The notes: generated by a model from the sequence alone, not told the origin. A stretch of 64,000 bases of DNA from Papilionanthe hookeriana x Papilionanthe teres (GCA_022702705.1 CM040433.1:20654682-20718681); one strand, 5' to 3'; shown: positions 44,551-58,548, counted from the first letter of the stretch. A program made the numbers and translations.

Positions 44551-44922
44551 ACCACCTCTTCCAATGAAGAGAACCTCACTGATTAGCCGGTGGCTAATGG
44601 AGAAGGAATGATACTCTCCCTTGACCAATTAGAAGAATATTGAACTAACACAACACTCTGACAAGAAGAAGTGAAGAGAAGTACTACTCGATACTGTCAT
44701 AAGAATGTCTGAGAAAAGTCCTTCCCACCTGGTGATTTGGTTCTAAAGAAAGTTGATCCAGTGGCACGAGCTCAATCGGTCAGTAAACTTGATCATACCT
44801 ATACTGAAATATTCATAATATATCAGAAAGTAGCACCGGGAGCCTACAAGGTAAAGTCATACACCAAGAAAAAGATTAATAAAAGGTGGAGCGGAAATGA
44901 TCTTAAAATTCTTTTTCCTTAA
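44551..44922 (+). pseudogene. Tat integrase C-terminal remnant
   Basis: Resumes the coding sequence broken at 32,387. LSLDQLEE in a decayed part, then an intact 61-codon frame from 44,737 with VLKKVDP just before and APGAYKVKSYTKKKINKRWS (the GAY.L..L.G...... W....L motif of gypsy integrase C-termini), and stop at 44,920-44,922. The GDLVLKKV motif at about 44,722 is the GPF/Y-like domain start. Confidence 0.7.
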
Positions 44923-45040
44923 ACCACGTTGTACCCACAAGAAATGTATAAGGAGTTTTATGCTTCCTATAATTGTAATTTTATTTTTTTTTATTCATAA
45001 ATTTTGCTAAAAAACACTAAATATGAGGTTGCAACCCCGA

Positions 45041-45509
45041 GTTTGAATGACACTCAGGGAACTCAAAAGATTGATACACTTTGCATCAAAAAGACCCTAG
45101 AGGAACTAGGGACCCTAAGAAGCCAATCAAAAGAAGTGTTCTAATGCTTGATGGCAAAATCATCTAAAGTTTCAAAGTTTTGATAACCAATTTTCAGAGG
45201 TGGCTACCCACACAATAGCTACAAACTGCAGTGAAGGGTTTCAAGAAACTCACCCTAAAAATTTCGATGACTACCCCCTACAAAGTGTAGGTTAACTAAA
45301 AGATAATTTGGGTCGTGTCAAACAACTCAATACCTAGGTTTGCCTAAGAGTTGATACCCAAGACAAATTAATTAGATGTGTGTTGTCTGAACAGTTAACA
45401 AAATATTGAACGACCAACAAATACACCACGATGTCGGATTGGGTATATAAACAAGATTAGTCCTCAATAATCAAGCAATAAAAGCTAAAACTCAATTCAG
45501 GTAAAAATA
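45041..45509 (+). promoter_or_regulatory. Tat 3' region with PPT-like and TATA-like signals
   Basis: ACACTCAGGGAACTC at about 45,049-45,063 resembles a purine-rich 3' signal. A TATATAA box lies at 45,444-45,450 in GGGTATATAAACAAG, with AATAAA at 45,477-45,482, as in the U3/R part of an LTR. LTR limits cannot be set from one copy. The upstream twin would lie outside the window. Confidence 0.35.
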
Positions 45510-45746
45510 TTATGAATCAAAATGGTGAACAAAGTAAATGGGGAAGGAACAACTTCATAACTTTGTAAACTAAAAATCAACAGGTAATAATGACCTAATA
45601 GTTGTATTACATTCATTCAATCGGTCATTAACATAAAAGAACAATACACTGGCTCAGTTACATGTATAATAAAAAGAAAAAAAAAGAAAAGCCTATGCTT
45701 AGAATTTTTGGGACGTGTATTAGACGATCCACCGTCCGCTTTGTTA

Positions 45747-46509
45747 TCACCCTCTCACATCTTTTAGTGTTATGACATTGTAGAGTTTCTTGAAGTGCTC
45801 ATGGTCAGAGTATTTGTGATCATCGATCCCAACTCTTGTGAATTTGTCAATCGTCACCCTCCTACACTCTTCAAGGTGACCCACTTGGGTTTTAAGAAAC
45901 TCTTTAAGTCGTCTTCATGTTGGCCATCTCCTCTATCAGTTTGGCATTTTCTTCTTGAATGCTAGACGCCCACTCAAACACTATCTTCAATTCTATCTTT
46001 GCACCCTCTAGTCGAACCTCTACTTCAGCCGCCTGATTTGTTGTCCCGTCGTATGCACCTTAAAATCCTTCGCCTTTGCCTCAGCCTTCAGGGTAATTCC
46101 CCTCATGCTCAGGTAAAGGAAAGTTAACTGATGCTTCGAAGCATAACCGAGTAGCTAAAATTGGTGGACCAAATAACATTTTTGATGGGTCGGAAGTTAT
46201 TCAAATGCCTCTCAACCCCGCCAACCAAAGGACGTCAGTGATGGTCGTGGCGTATTCAGCCATCTCTAGTGTCATATGAAACCAATCCCTTTCGATGTTT
46301 ATTTGAGCGAAGTTGGAGTCCAAATTGGGAAAGACCCCATTGGTCGTTTCTCTTACAATGGACTATAGAGATCTTTACCAAACTTCCTTTTCTTGGGAGG
46401 TGAAGGGAGAGATGTGTCAAAATATGGAGCCAGGGCCTTGCATTTCTATCGGTGCTCTGACTCCTTGGCCAGCTTGAGCTCCACTTCTCTAGAGCTTTCT
46501 TCCAGATTC
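45747..46509 (-). pseudogene. Antisense coiled-coil ORF remnant, copy 2
   Basis: The same remnant as 238-1,000. Here the open stretch is broken near 45,907, where copy 2 reads TTTAAGTCGTCTTC and copy 1 TTTAGCTGTCTTC (a CTG site). It lies about 0.8 kb downstream of the plus-strand Tat integrase tail and in antisense. This is the main reason to suspect a Tat antisense ORF. Confidence 0.35.
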
Positions 46510-48000
46510 ACTGCTTGATTGGATCGGCCGGTATTGCTGGGGCTAAGGGCTAGCTGGCTTATCCTCTTTTACATAGAGGAATATGACCTGAGGTTGATGG
46601 TCGAGAAGCTTCCTATATCGATGAGTGTTTAGTGGATTCCCTAGCTTTAAATCTAAAGATGAAAGGAGTCGATGCTTCTCAGTGGTAATCCCTTGATGAT
46701 CATTCATAGGACTCCCAAGCCTCAAATTCAAGGATGGAATAAGTTGACGCCTCTCAGTCGTAATCCCTCGAATATCCTAAGTTTATCAAGGAAGGTTTTC
46801 GTTCAATCAGCATAAATTCTTCGGTGACTTTATTTTGAATAACAACTGAAGTTTTGGAGAATAAGTGTTAGTTCTTAGCCTAGAACTGATCTACCTGTTG
46901 GGCTACCCTCTTCCTATTCCTCTTCCTCGACCTCTGCTCACTGAGGATAAGCCCCTCCTCTTTGTGCTTCATTAGCACTTTCTTCAAAGTAGCGCAAAGT
47001 TCTCTTTTTCCTCCACGTCATTGGAGGCTGCCTACATCTCAAGTGTCATAGTATTGTACTTGGAGGGGTTAGTAAACTAAATCACCAACACTTGTTTCCC
47101 TATGATAGCTGTGAGTCTAAGTGGAACCTCCCTCTTTTATGGGTCCCCGATTGACCTAGTGGTGATGCCAAATTTTCACATGACCCCCGAAGAAGTTGAA
47201 GCTTCCAATATTTTTTCTTTTTCTCTAGGTCCATCAGATGGAACTTATGGGTTTAGAAAATAAAAACATAGACATTTGATTTCACCCTGAAGGATAACAA
47301 GTGAGATAACAACTCCTAAGATAAGGGGATCTCCATCTGACGCGAGTAAACCAAGTAAGTCATCACTATGGCTCAAAGTAACCAACAAAACATGTCCTAG
47401 AACAAAAATAGGTCGTCGTCCAAGTAATCAGTCACCCTAACTTCTGACTCAACTGGCTCAAGCACAAGACTTGAGCCAAACATTTGGAAAAATATTTAGA
47501 GGTCATGGAGCATTGGAAAAAACCGACCAAAAGGAAGGAGGAATGGAAAATGAAAAGTGTGACTCGATTATTCTATTTAACACAATATATAAGATCTCCA
47601 GAGAATTGAAAACATTGTGAATCCATATCTTGGACTTTCTAAATCCACATCAAATTGACTCAAAAATAGAGAATGCACAATGATGAAAATTTTTGAAATT
47701 TGACAAAATTAAATTTCTATTTATGATAAGAGGTATTTTACAAAAGAATTATCAACCGCCTTAGACAGCACAAAACCCCAACTCACGAGATCCGAATGTA
47801 ATGCGTGCCTTTCAAATTTAAATTTTGTTATGCCCCATTCTTTCATTCGAACGTGGTAAATTAAGCTGGTCCCACAAGCTTGTCTGAAGGTTCACGAACT
47901 CAACTCGGAGGGTCATCATATCTAAACCACCTTGTGCTTTTATCCAATTCGAATTTACTTTAAAATATAAGATTTTGGCATCACTACTAAAAGATATAAA

Positions 48001-48018
48001 TCCTTAGCAACAGTGCCA
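48001..48018 (-). promoter_or_regulatory. Primer binding site next to LTR1, copy 2
   Basis: Same as 2,492-2,509 except one base (CAGTGCCA for CAATGCCA). Confidence 0.6.
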
Positions 48019-48029
48019 AAGACTTTACT

Positions 48030-49673
48030 TGGAGCGTAATTTTAACTTTACTAAAAATTAAATATTTTAATCTTTTAATTGCAGAGTTACTTTCAAACAC
48101 AAGTATACGTATCGTTCAAGTAATACAAGGCTCTAATGGAGTCCTGGAAATCGATCCCACAGAGAGATATATTAAAGCCTACAGACTAGGATTATGAAAA
48201 TCAATTCAGAATTGCAACTAAATCGAATTTCCTATCTGTCACTAATATGCAATCGATAATAATATGAAACTTATATTAAAAACTAGTTTTACTAATAATT
48301 ATTAATACTACAAGTGTCAAGTTCAAATATAGATAATAGCAAGAATCTTTCTCTATAGTTAAGATATTTAAGTGAAATGATAATTATAATTAGTTTTAAT
48401 GTGTTGTGCCAAACAGGAGCATACCTATTTTTTACCCTTTGGTCCAGGCATAAAGAACATTGACTAATCCTATGCTTGGTTACTGATTCTGCGGCTAGGC
48501 TGAGAGGATACCAGCTCTCACCTCGGAGTTCCCACATTCCCCTCACCTGAGGGCTAACAATCTACACATCAGAACCCAAACGATAGGACCAAATTGAAGA
48601 TTTTAGCCTGTCACTCTAAAATCTCCAATTCTACGCCCGATTAATATTATTTCCCTATTTATTTGCACTTCTCCCTTCAAGGATTTACTCATCTACCTTA
48701 CAAAGAGAAATGTGATACATGTAAGTTAAAAATTCTTAGCCCATGGTCAGTTCTTAAGAATTCTTCATGGATTTTAACAATACAAATGACCAATTCGTAT
48801 AGTAAAGTAAGTTTAGGTATAGTACCATCACAACTTCTTCTATAATTTATTTAATAGACTAATTATATAATCATTTCACAAAAAACATCAAAACCAGGAG
48901 AAAGATAGAACAACTACTTAGAATTCATGAAGAGGATGCAATAAAACTTAGATTTCATATAATAAAGTAAAGTTCTATACACTAAAAACAAATAAACACT
49001 ACTTATATCAAATTCCTCCCCAAGCAAACTCCTTGAAGTTCCTCTGGATCTTTTCCTTGGATATCTCCTTTGAAACGTCAATGTGGAAGAGTTCTCTCAC
49101 TTCCCTTCCACTCTTGCAATCCCTCAAAGAATTCCTTACAAATTCTCTATTTGAACTCACTACTTACTAAATTAAACTCACTAATAGACTCTCTTTTACA
49201 CTATGGACTCCCTAATAATCACTTTTGAGATCAGAAGAAGAGCCCTTTTTCAACCTAAATTCATTCCTTTTAAAGTTGTAGAAGAGTCTCTAAGGGTTGT
49301 GAAGGCACCCCTTCGAAAATCATCCACATTCAACGTATTTCTGGAAAGATCAGTCGACCCCACCATTGGTGGCCTCGAGGCGCCGTCGGCGGCCTTCTAG
49401 AAACAATGCATTTAAACAGTCCCCGCCGTCGGCGGTCTCCCTTATAATTAATTCTGAACTCTTGGGAAAATCACGACGTCAGCGGCCTAGGTTTAATTTG
49501 CATAATTTAGTCCTTTTTGGTCCAAATCTGCTCATTTTTGCATATTTTTGTTCCCTTGTCCTTAATGCTTCATACGTGCAGAAAAATACTAATAATACCT
49601 TTCTTTAAACTGCAATATCATCAAAATCTGTGTAAAATAAGCATGAAAATCTTGAACTTTTTCTCTTAGGTCA
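48030..49673 (-). repeat. Athila LTR1, copy 2
   Basis: Counterpart of 2,521-4,165 with the same TG and CA ends, one base shorter. The polypurine tract at 49,674-49,688 is intact (AAGTTTGGGGGATTT on the minus strand). Confidence 0.75.
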
Positions 49674-50084
49674 AAATCCCCCAAACTTAACTATTACTTG
49701 CCCTCAATTAATCTTTAATAATACATAAATATTATGATTTATTGTGGTAAAGTTTTAATGCAGAAATACTATAGTTTTGATTTAAATAAATATTATAATA
49801 AGAATTCTTAGAAAGATTTTCAAATAATTAGATTAATTCTGCAGGTATAAGGCTATCTAATCATCAAGTTTAAGAGTTCTAGTTTTCTATTCATTTCATG
49901 AATGACTATATGTTGCAATATTAATTCACTTAGAGTATTCAAAAGATAGGAAATTCATGAAGAAACTATAAGTAAGAAACTAATCATAAATATAAGTTCA
50001 GAAATGTTTTTAGTTTTCCTTTTAGGTTAATCCAAGTGAAGCCAATTTTTAATAAGGCATATCCTCAAGCTTCTCATCACTTAT

Positions 50085-50157
50085 TCTCTTTTCTTTTTCT
50101 TTTTTTTTCTTTTCAAGGATTCTTTTTCAATCCTTTTTCTTTTTCTTTTTCTTTTTC
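50085..50157. repeat. CTTTT pyrimidine tract in LTR1-side 3' UTR, copy 2
   Basis: Runs of CTTTT and CTTTTT matching 4,579-4,650. Another is at 56,411-56,488, matching 10,947-11,022. Confidence 0.7.
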
Positions 50158-51163
50158 AAGTGAGGATTACTATTTCTAGATAGCCTCTTAATATATTTGA
50201 ACTTCACTCTTCTTTTCCTAAATTTTAAACTTTCAACATTCTTTACCTTATATGTACTTCATAGTTTTTACTTTATTGAATCTTAATCTTTTCTTTCTCA
50301 ACTGAATTCCTAAGATTCTTAATATTTCAAAATATAGTTTTCCTTTAAATAGTTAACTATAGTCTTATCCTCTTATTCTAAATATCTTAATCTACAAGAT
50401 TAATTTTTATTATAAAAAATATTTCTTTGAATCATTTACAATATTTAGATAAAATCTAAACATAGTTATTAGAATTAAATTTTATCACAAAAATTATAGT
50501 AATAATTTTTGAAAATATGTTATTTGAGAACATTTAATAGTTAAGAATTTTCCTCCCTCCCCCAAACTTAAAGTTTTCTATAAATAGAAATAGTACATGG
50601 GTGAAAGAAAATTCTAAATATAAAATTCATACCTTTGCACTTTAAGCATTTTTTTTTAAATTTATATAATAGTTAAGAATATAAATTTGTAGGTTCGTTT
50701 CAAAATCTCTGACTTCAACTGCCGTGTAATATTAAAATTCCTTCTACACACATAACAGTTTAGAAAATTTGCTGGGGTAATGAAATTTTAAAACAAGTAT
50801 ATAAAACTAAACATTAAATAAAAAAAAAAACTAACTACACTACACAGAACATATGCATTTCACAACACAGAACAAACAGTTTACTATTTCAAACTAAACA
50901 GTTCATAATTACACTTACTATTACAGATATCACAAGCATCTAGAAATGAAAATGTAAACTACCACATTAAATACATATCACAGATAATAAAGCATTATCC
51001 ACTATATAATCCATAATAATAAAAGTTCAACAACTTAAACAAAAACAAACAAAAACACAAACAATACATCACTATCAAATGATCAAGCATCAAAATCCCA
51101 CACAATGTCTTCATCACCCTGGTCAGCAGGAGGATTGGGCTGATACTGAGTATATCTGGGGCA

Positions 51164-52243
51164 CTATGGAAAATTCACATCTGGCTCTCGTTGGTAATAT
51201 CTAGCCTGAGCATCGTAATGAGCCATCTCAAAATCTGAACGCCACTGAAGATACTCACTATCATGATCATATCTTCTTTCTAACCATTTAATCCTGTGAT
51301 CAATCTTTTGTAATCTTTCATCTAATTTCTCAAAACTTTTCCTCTGCAGGGTCATGTCATTCATCAGATCATACAAGGTAGGGGAACTGGAGGTAGGAGG
51401 GTCATAGCTAGTAGAAGGGATATCTCTAAGAGTAGATGGTTCTTTGCTCCTACTCCCTGATCTCCATTCCTCATGGGATGTATAAGTATTTATATTTCCT
51501 TTACTAATGGGTCTCATAGGATACACCTATTCCTCATCATCTCTGGCTTCAACTCTAGAGAGTTGACAAAGTGCATAAATGAGGCCAAGATGCCCTAAAT
51601 ATCCACTTGTCTCACTCCTCATAGTAGCCATAATATTCTTATAGATTATCTTCCCCACATTAATTCCTTTATTGTTCTGAATACAAAAATTCAGAACAGC
51701 TCTCTCTCTCAAGACTTCACTATGATGGTATGTAGGTAGCACAGTTGAATAGATGAAATAATGCCATGCCTTAGCAGTGGCATTCATCATGGACAGTGGA
51801 AAGTTAATCCGTTCACGATTTTTAATTTTCCAAACTCCTTTCCCATCAGTGAGAAAGTCGATAACATCATCCAACGGACCTTCCATTATTCCAAAGGTTT
51901 CAAACTTGCTAGTATAATAGTCTTGAAGCTCGTAAAAAGAGTTAATTCTATTAGCACTAAATTCGACAGAGAAACCCCTTACTTGGACAGGTTCGTCCTC
52001 AATTTGAGTCAGATTCACGTAAAACTCTCTAACAACTTCGACAACAGCTTTATTTGTTGTATAGCAGAAATTCTCCCATCCTCTCTCCTTGATAATTCAT
52101 TTCACCTCTCCTCCAGGATTCTCAAAAATTTTATCATTAATACACTTCTTACTTTGGAAAAGTGAAGTGTACCTCGATTGAGCTTTTGCATTAACGAATC
52201 GAGTTTCGTCAAATTCAAGTCTTCTCTTTTGTCTTGGAGCCAT
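51164..52243 (-). pseudogene. ORF A' , copy 2
   Basis: Counterpart of 5,655-6,734 with the same two stops. Only scattered substitutions separate the copies (for example STLRDIPSTSYD for STSRDIPSTSYD). The PF20167-like core and C-terminal coiled coil are unchanged. Confidence 0.75.
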
Positions 52244-53052
52244 TGTTTGATCTATCAAATCACAAAAAATTCAAACTAATCTCCAAAATAATAACACAAT
52301 GGCTTCTAAATGGGGTTTAAATCAATCTAAATCAATTTCCATGAATTCCTTCTAAGTCTTTTCTCCACATTTTCAAATTTCCCAAAATTTCTCAAAGTGG
52401 AAGAAATTAATGGTGAAAATAAAGGATTTTTACATAGGAATGAAGCTCTTACCAAGGGAAGATGAAATCCAGTGCTAGAATTGGTTGAAATCGCTCCAAA
52501 TCCAAGATCTCTCAAGCCCTAGATCAGTTTTTCAGGTAAAAAGGGGAAGAAGAAGATGAGTATTTTTTCACGAGCGCGCCGTCAGCGGGCTCATTCGCGC
52601 CATCGGCGGGCTCTATGGAGTTATTTTTTTGTTCTTTTCGGGAAAATCGCGCGTCGGCGGCCTTGAGGGCGTCGTCGGCGAGATTTTCTAAAATTGAACA
52701 TTTTGCGATTTTTCTCAATTTTAAGCCTCGTTGTCATGCGTCGATCCTTTTTATTATATATTTTAATTAATTTAGTGATGTTTTAACACAAATAAACATA
52801 CACACAACAAAATTCACATTTATTAAATCCAAGTTTTTACAACACACCATACATACCACACATAAGTAGGTATTCTTTCAACCTAAATCCATCAATCAGC
52901 GTCGCAATCCAAACCACGACACTCAAAATGCTGAAAACAAACATGTCAAACTTAATCTCATCTATACTGAGATTAAAAGCAAACTAATTAAACACACAAA
53001 CAAACATTGTTTAAATTAAACACAATATACTGAAATAAACTAATTAAGTCCA

Positions 53053-54200
53053 CTACTCTTCTGATCTAGTACTGGTCTCTCCTTTGATATCTTCCATCGT
53101 TTGAACATGGACAAACAAGTTGTAAAAAGGTCAAAATGGGAATTCTTCAGTGGAATCTTCATCGATCCATCCCATCTTTATCATCAATCACACTAAACTT
53201 GCTTTAAATTATCCAGTATGGTCAAAATGCTATTTCATTCTCCAATCGATGTGATCGAAGAAATCAAACATATTGTTAACTGTGCTTGTTAAGTTCTGTA
53301 CCTGATTCTCCATACTTTTGATTTTATGCATGGGTATTGGTGTCTTGTCTGCTACTAAAGGCTGAACTGGAACATAATTATGCAAAGCTTGATCCAGGAT
53401 CAAGCCTACATCACTCTCTCCATCAATGGATGAGAACATCTGAGTTAGATCTAAAGTTTTCCAAGGTAGCAATATCTTCTCCCAAACCTCGTACGAAACT
53501 TGAAACAAATTGCAAATCGATAAAATTATGGAAGGATGTCCAAGCCCTTGGGATGATCCTTGAACGATCAGGCCATAAACAGATTTCACAATAATCGATC
53601 CAATATCGATGGGCCATCCACTCTAAATGCAATAGTTTAAGATAGCACTTTCTTTCGTAACCTTGCCAATTTTCATCGTCGGCAACAATTTCACAGAGAT
53701 GAAAAAGTGCCAATGTTTCGAAACAGGATTTAAGAGAGTAGCAGAGAAACTAACATGCCCATTCTCTCTATCTTCCCATTCATCGGTTTCGTCCGTAAAA
53801 AATTGATATATCTAGTTCATCTTTCTTTCATCGGCACGAAATTTGAAAAGTAATAGACTAGAACATTCTCAAGCATATATAACTCATTAATTCTCCCGGA
53901 ATTAAATGTAATCCACCTACCTCGCACATGAACGCTTCCTTGGTTGATTCCATGTAAATTTGAGTAGAATTTTTTAACCACCTGCGGCAGTAGTGTAGCA
54001 GAACACTTCCCATCTTCTTCGCACGATCATTTCTTTGATTGGTGACAAAGAATTAGTTTGTCCTCTATTGACAAATCCTCTTTCTTTAATCAATCTTTTC
54101 TTCGAGATTTCCTTGTTGAAGAGTCGCTGCGCCTCTGCACTGACGAAGTTTCTCCTGTTGTAAACTCAAAATCTTGGGTTGTCAATCAAATTCGAAGCTA
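53053..54200 (-). pseudogene. ORF B' , copy 2
   Basis: Counterpart of 7,581-8,720. The clearest open part is 53,589-53,230. An extra open piece at 53,713-53,423 comes from a frame change. Copy 2 lacks 10 bases present in copy 1 near 8,760 (CATTCATTTTTGGGAG against CATTCGGGAG), just upstream of the ORF. Broken; function unknown. Confidence 0.6.
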
Positions 54201-54458
54201 TTTGAGAAGAATTGATGAGAAAATCCATTCGGGAGTTTGGAATGTTTAGGAATCGTCCATAGGAGTTTATAAAGGACAAATTAGCTAAAAACCGTCGTTT
54301 TGAACATGAAAAACTACCCACTCTCCGATCCCGCCATCAGCGGCCTCGAAGGCGCCGTCGGCGAAGCTTATACAATTATATACCAGAGCTCTCGGGAAAA
54401 ACCCGCCGTCAGTGGCGTCGAGCGCGTGACCCACTTTTTTATATGTTTGCAAATTATG

Positions 54459-54476
54459 TTAATAGCAACGGAACCA
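54459..54476 (-). promoter_or_regulatory. Primer binding site next to LTR2, copy 2
   Basis: Identical to 8,994-9,011. Confidence 0.6.
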
Positions 54477-54483
54477 AAAAACT

Positions 54484-55997
54484 TGATCCCGCTCTAAATA
54501 TAGATATATGATTTAATGTATAATGTGGATTCTACGCAAGTATACGTATCGTATCAAGTAATACAGGGCTCTAGTGGAGTCCTGGTTATCGATCCCACAG
54601 GGAAGTTTTTAACGATTTGTTATCGACTAAATTTAAAGGAATTATTTACGAATAAAGTGAACGGAAATTCAAAGTAACTATAAGCAAACTAAAGTAAACT
54701 AATGCTTGAAATAAGTTGATTTAAATAATTCAGAAAAAGTATCCATCTCCTTGTTTTTAGAAAATTAAGTGAATGATGAATTTTAAATAGAATTCTTAAA
54801 TTGTATTGTGACAAATAGGAGCATTCCTATTCTTTACCCTTTGGTCCAGTGCAAAGAACATTGACTAATCCTATGTTTGATTACTGAATCGCGGCTAGGC
54901 TGGGAGGATACCGGCTGCCACTTCGTAGCTCCCACGTTCCCCTCACCTGAGGGCTAACATCTACACTTCGACTCTCAAACAGTAGGACCGAATTGAATAT
55001 TTTAGTCTGTCACACTAAAATGTCCAATTCTACGTCCGATAATTAATATTTCTCTATTTATTTGCACCCGCCTTCCAAGGCTTTTGACTTCCCTGAATAT
55101 TGGATGTAATTTTTACTATAGTTGATAATTCAACATATTTTAACAAATCAATTGTCCAGATTGAAAGTAAATTAAGTTTTAAGTAAAATTATCACAATTT
55201 ATTTATATTATATTAGGTGCTTCTATTTAATTTCATCAATCCGCATAATTTTCATAAACAAGGAGAAAGACTAAGAAAACTACTCAGAATGCATGGGAAT
55301 AAAACAAAGCATGGATTTCATTTAAAGTTAATAACAATAAACATAGATACTTATCTTAATTTCCTCCCCAAACAGACTCCTTGAAGTTCCTTTGACTTTT
55401 TCTTCTAGTACAACAATCAAAATAACACTCAATTAAACTAATAAACTCACTAAACACACTCAAACTCGCTAAATTAGACACATAGAAGACTCAAGAGACA
55501 TACGCAAATGACACTTAAAACACTAGAAAGACACACACAATCACTAGAATTCGGCCTCTATTTATAGAGGTGAGCAAAGGTCCAAGGGGTGCTTAAACAC
55601 CTCTTCAAAAAGTGTCCAGGTTCAATGTATTTGTATTTTGAACTGTCTCGCCGTCGGCGAGAAACGACCTCGCCGTCAGCGGGGCTTCTAGAAGGTCTTC
55701 AAACCGCGCGATCTCGCTGTCGGCGGGCTCGGGATCGCTGTCGGCGAGGTAGTTATAATTCCTTTAGATATTCTCCTCACGATCTCGCCGTCGGCGGCTT
55801 CGATCTCGCCTTCGGGGACTTAGTTCAATTTGCATGAATTCCCTTCTTTTTGATCTAAATTCGCTCCATTTCATGCTTTTTTACTTCCATCACTTATAAA
55901 TCTTCATTCCTGCAATAAAATAAAGAAAATACCTTTCTTTAAAGTGCAAATTCATCAAAAATAGATATGAATTTCTTAATGTATTTTTCTGTGATCA
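54484..55997 (-). repeat. Athila LTR2, copy 2
   Basis: Counterpart of 9,019-10,532. It reads ACAGGG, CCTGG and CACAGGG where copy 1 reads ACGGGG, CCTCGG and CACGAGG, so at these sites copy 2 keeps the CAG/CTG form. GC modules lie at about 55,645-55,815 and the PPT at 56,000-56,012. Confidence 0.75.
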
Positions 55998-57398
55998 AAA
56001 TCCCCCAAACTTAATTATTACTTATCCTAAAGTAATTTTAATACTAAATAAAAATAATGATTTCTATAATAGAAATTTTCAACTCAGATAATATGAATTA
56101 AATTTAAATAACATTATAATAAAGTTAAATATAAATATTTCTGAGTAATTAAAATAACTTTATAGATATAAGATTATCTAGTTATCAGGTCTAAGGATTC
56201 TAGCTTTCTATTTATTTCAGGAATGACTATATTAAAAAAGAGTAAATTACTTAAGATATTTAGATGATAGGAAGTTTAAGAAAACACTATTTAGTAAAAT
56301 ACTAATCCATAAATATAAGTTTAGAAATATAATTAAGTTTTACCCTTTAGGTTGAATCCATTGAAGCCAATTTTTGATAAGACATCTCCTCAAGCTTCTC
56401 CTCACTTTATGTTTTTCTTTTCTTTTCTTTTCTTTTCTTTTTTCTTTTTGGATTGATATTCAATCTTTCTTTTTCTTTTTCTTTTTTTAAGTGAGGATTA
56501 CTGTATCTAGATAGCCTGTTAATAATTTTGAACTTCAATTTCTCTTCCTAAATTTGAAACTTAAAATATTTCTTTGCTTATATATATTTCATAGCCTTTA
56601 CTTCATTGAGTTTCTATCCTTTCCTTTTCACTTAAATACTTAAGAATTTTCACTTTTTAGAATATAGTTTTCCTTACTTTAAATAGTTTACTATATTCTT
56701 ATTCCTTTTAACCAAATATCTTATTCCATTAATTAATTGAATTACTAGAAACATTTTCTTTAACTTTTTATAATAATTAAATAAAGTAATTCATGTTTAT
56801 TGAATTGAAAAACTACTATAGAAAATCATTTAATAATAATTTTTGAAAATAGAAATTGAGAACAATTTTAATAATTAAATTTGTATTTTTACCTTCCCCC
56901 AAACTTAAATTTTTCTATCTATACTAAATAGTGAAAAAGGGAAAGTATATAGTAAAATTCATCATACCTTTGAGCTTTAGGTATTTCTTTTCTTTGAAAT
57001 TTTTGCAGGCTTTTTCATTACTTACAGAACCTGTACTGTTAGTATTCTTCCACATATAGTATTTAAAAGAAAGTGCAGGGATGAAATTTTAAAATAAGTA
57101 TCAAACATAACAATTGAAAACTTAATCTATTACTACACATACAATTAAAACTTAAATAACACATTAAAGAAAGATTAACATCCTATATATATATATAAAT
57201 TGCAACTAATTTAACAAACAAGAAATCTAACATCAATAACATAAGCAAACATAACAACATCCATAGTCTCTAGAAAGTACAGAATAATCACATCCAAAAT
57301 AATAAAGTTTCCCAAAATAACAACAAATCTAAACAAACCAAACAAACTTATCAAAAGCTCTAATCTTCTACATTAAAATCCCAAGCTATGTCATCTCC

Positions 57399-58548
57399 CT
57401 AATCTCCAGGCTGAGAAGGCTGAGCAGGCTGGTACTGTGAATAACGAGGGCACTCAGGAAAGACAACATCTAAATCACCACTCCTATATTGACGTTCAGC
57501 TTCATAGTATGCAATTTCGTACTCTGAATATCGCTGGAGATATTCGTCATCATAATCGTGTCTTCTTTCCAAGCCTCCGATCCTTTGGTCTATATGCTCA
57601 AATCTTCTTTCCATATTTTCTCCAAATAACTCAAAACTCTTTCTACTCAGGGTCAATTCATTCATCAGATCTTGAAGGGTAGGAGTGGTGTACTGAGGGG
57701 GTGGATCATAACTAGTAGAGGGTATATCTCTACTTGAAGAAGGTACATAATTCCTTGTCCTAGATCTCCATCCTTCATGGGATTCATATTTCTTTATATT
57801 AGCCTGAATAAGGGGTTTCATAGGTTCAATCCATTCCTCATCATCTCTTGCCTCTACCCCAGATAATTGGCAAAGTGCATAGATAAGACCAGGATGTCCT
57901 AGTCCTCCTCCACCTTCATTTCTAGCAGTGGCTAATATGTTTTTATAAATAACATTTCCCACATTAATACTCTTCTGGTTCTGAATACAGAAATTCAGAA
58001 CTGCTCTATCTCTTGTTACCTCACTATGGTGGTAGGTAGGTAACAAAGTAGAACAAATAAAATAATGCCAGACTTTAGATGTTGCATTTAGCATAGAAAG
58101 AGGGAAATTTACCCGTTCCCGCTGCTTTATCTTCCAAACTCCTTTCCCATCAGTGAGAAAGTCGATCACCTCTTTCAGTGGTCCTTCCATAGTTCCAAAA
58201 GTTTCATACTCGCTGGTGTAGGTGTCTCGTACTTCATAATAAGTGTTTATTCTAGCAGCGTTGAAATCTACAAAAAATCCTCTAACCTTAATCGGTGCAT
58301 CTTCAGCCTGTGTTAAATTTGTATAAAATTCCTTTACTACTTCTACGGTACTTGTCGTTGGTAACGAAACATAAATTTTCCCATCCTCGCTCCCGAATGA
58401 TTCGCTCAACTTCTCCTCCCGGATTCTTGAAAACTCGATCTTGAATGCATTTTCTTGCTTGTATGTTTTGAAAATATCGAGTTTGTGCTCTTGCATTAAT
58501 GAATCGGGTTTCGTCATAATCTATTCGTCGCTTTTGTCGTTGAGCCAT
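57399..58548 (-). pseudogene. ORF A, copy 2, frameshifted near N-terminus
   Basis: Starts MAQRQKRRIDYDE (ATG complement 58,546-58,548). The rest is one long frame to the stop at 57,399-57,401, ending CPRYSQYQPAQPSQPGD. The single break lies near 58,345, where copy 1 reads CTACGAAATGCTCGTTAG and copy 2 CTACGGTACTTGTCGTTGG. The two copies are broken at different places, so each is open where the other fails. Core and coiled coil are as in copy 1. The ATG lies only about 10 bases from the end of ORF B because of the 911-bp deletion. Confidence 0.8.

Larger units (their letters stand above)
30566..44922 (+). mobile_element. Tat-group retrotransposon remnant (split by nested insertion)
   Basis: RT, RNase H and integrase pieces at 30,566-32,387 and 44,551-44,922 are collinear and in the same orientation. 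The left part (LTR, gag, protease) is missing or unrecognised beyond the TA block. The right part probably continues through 45,041-47,960 with promoter-like sequence and an antisense ORF. It is the oldest layer of the nest. Confidence 0.75.
48030..55997 (-). mobile_element. Gag-pol-less Athila unit, copy 2
   Basis: Same structure as 2,521-10,532: LTR2, PBS, ORF B', ORF A', PPT, LTR1. The gag-pol deletion junction is shared, so it predates the split of the copies. Confidence 0.6.
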
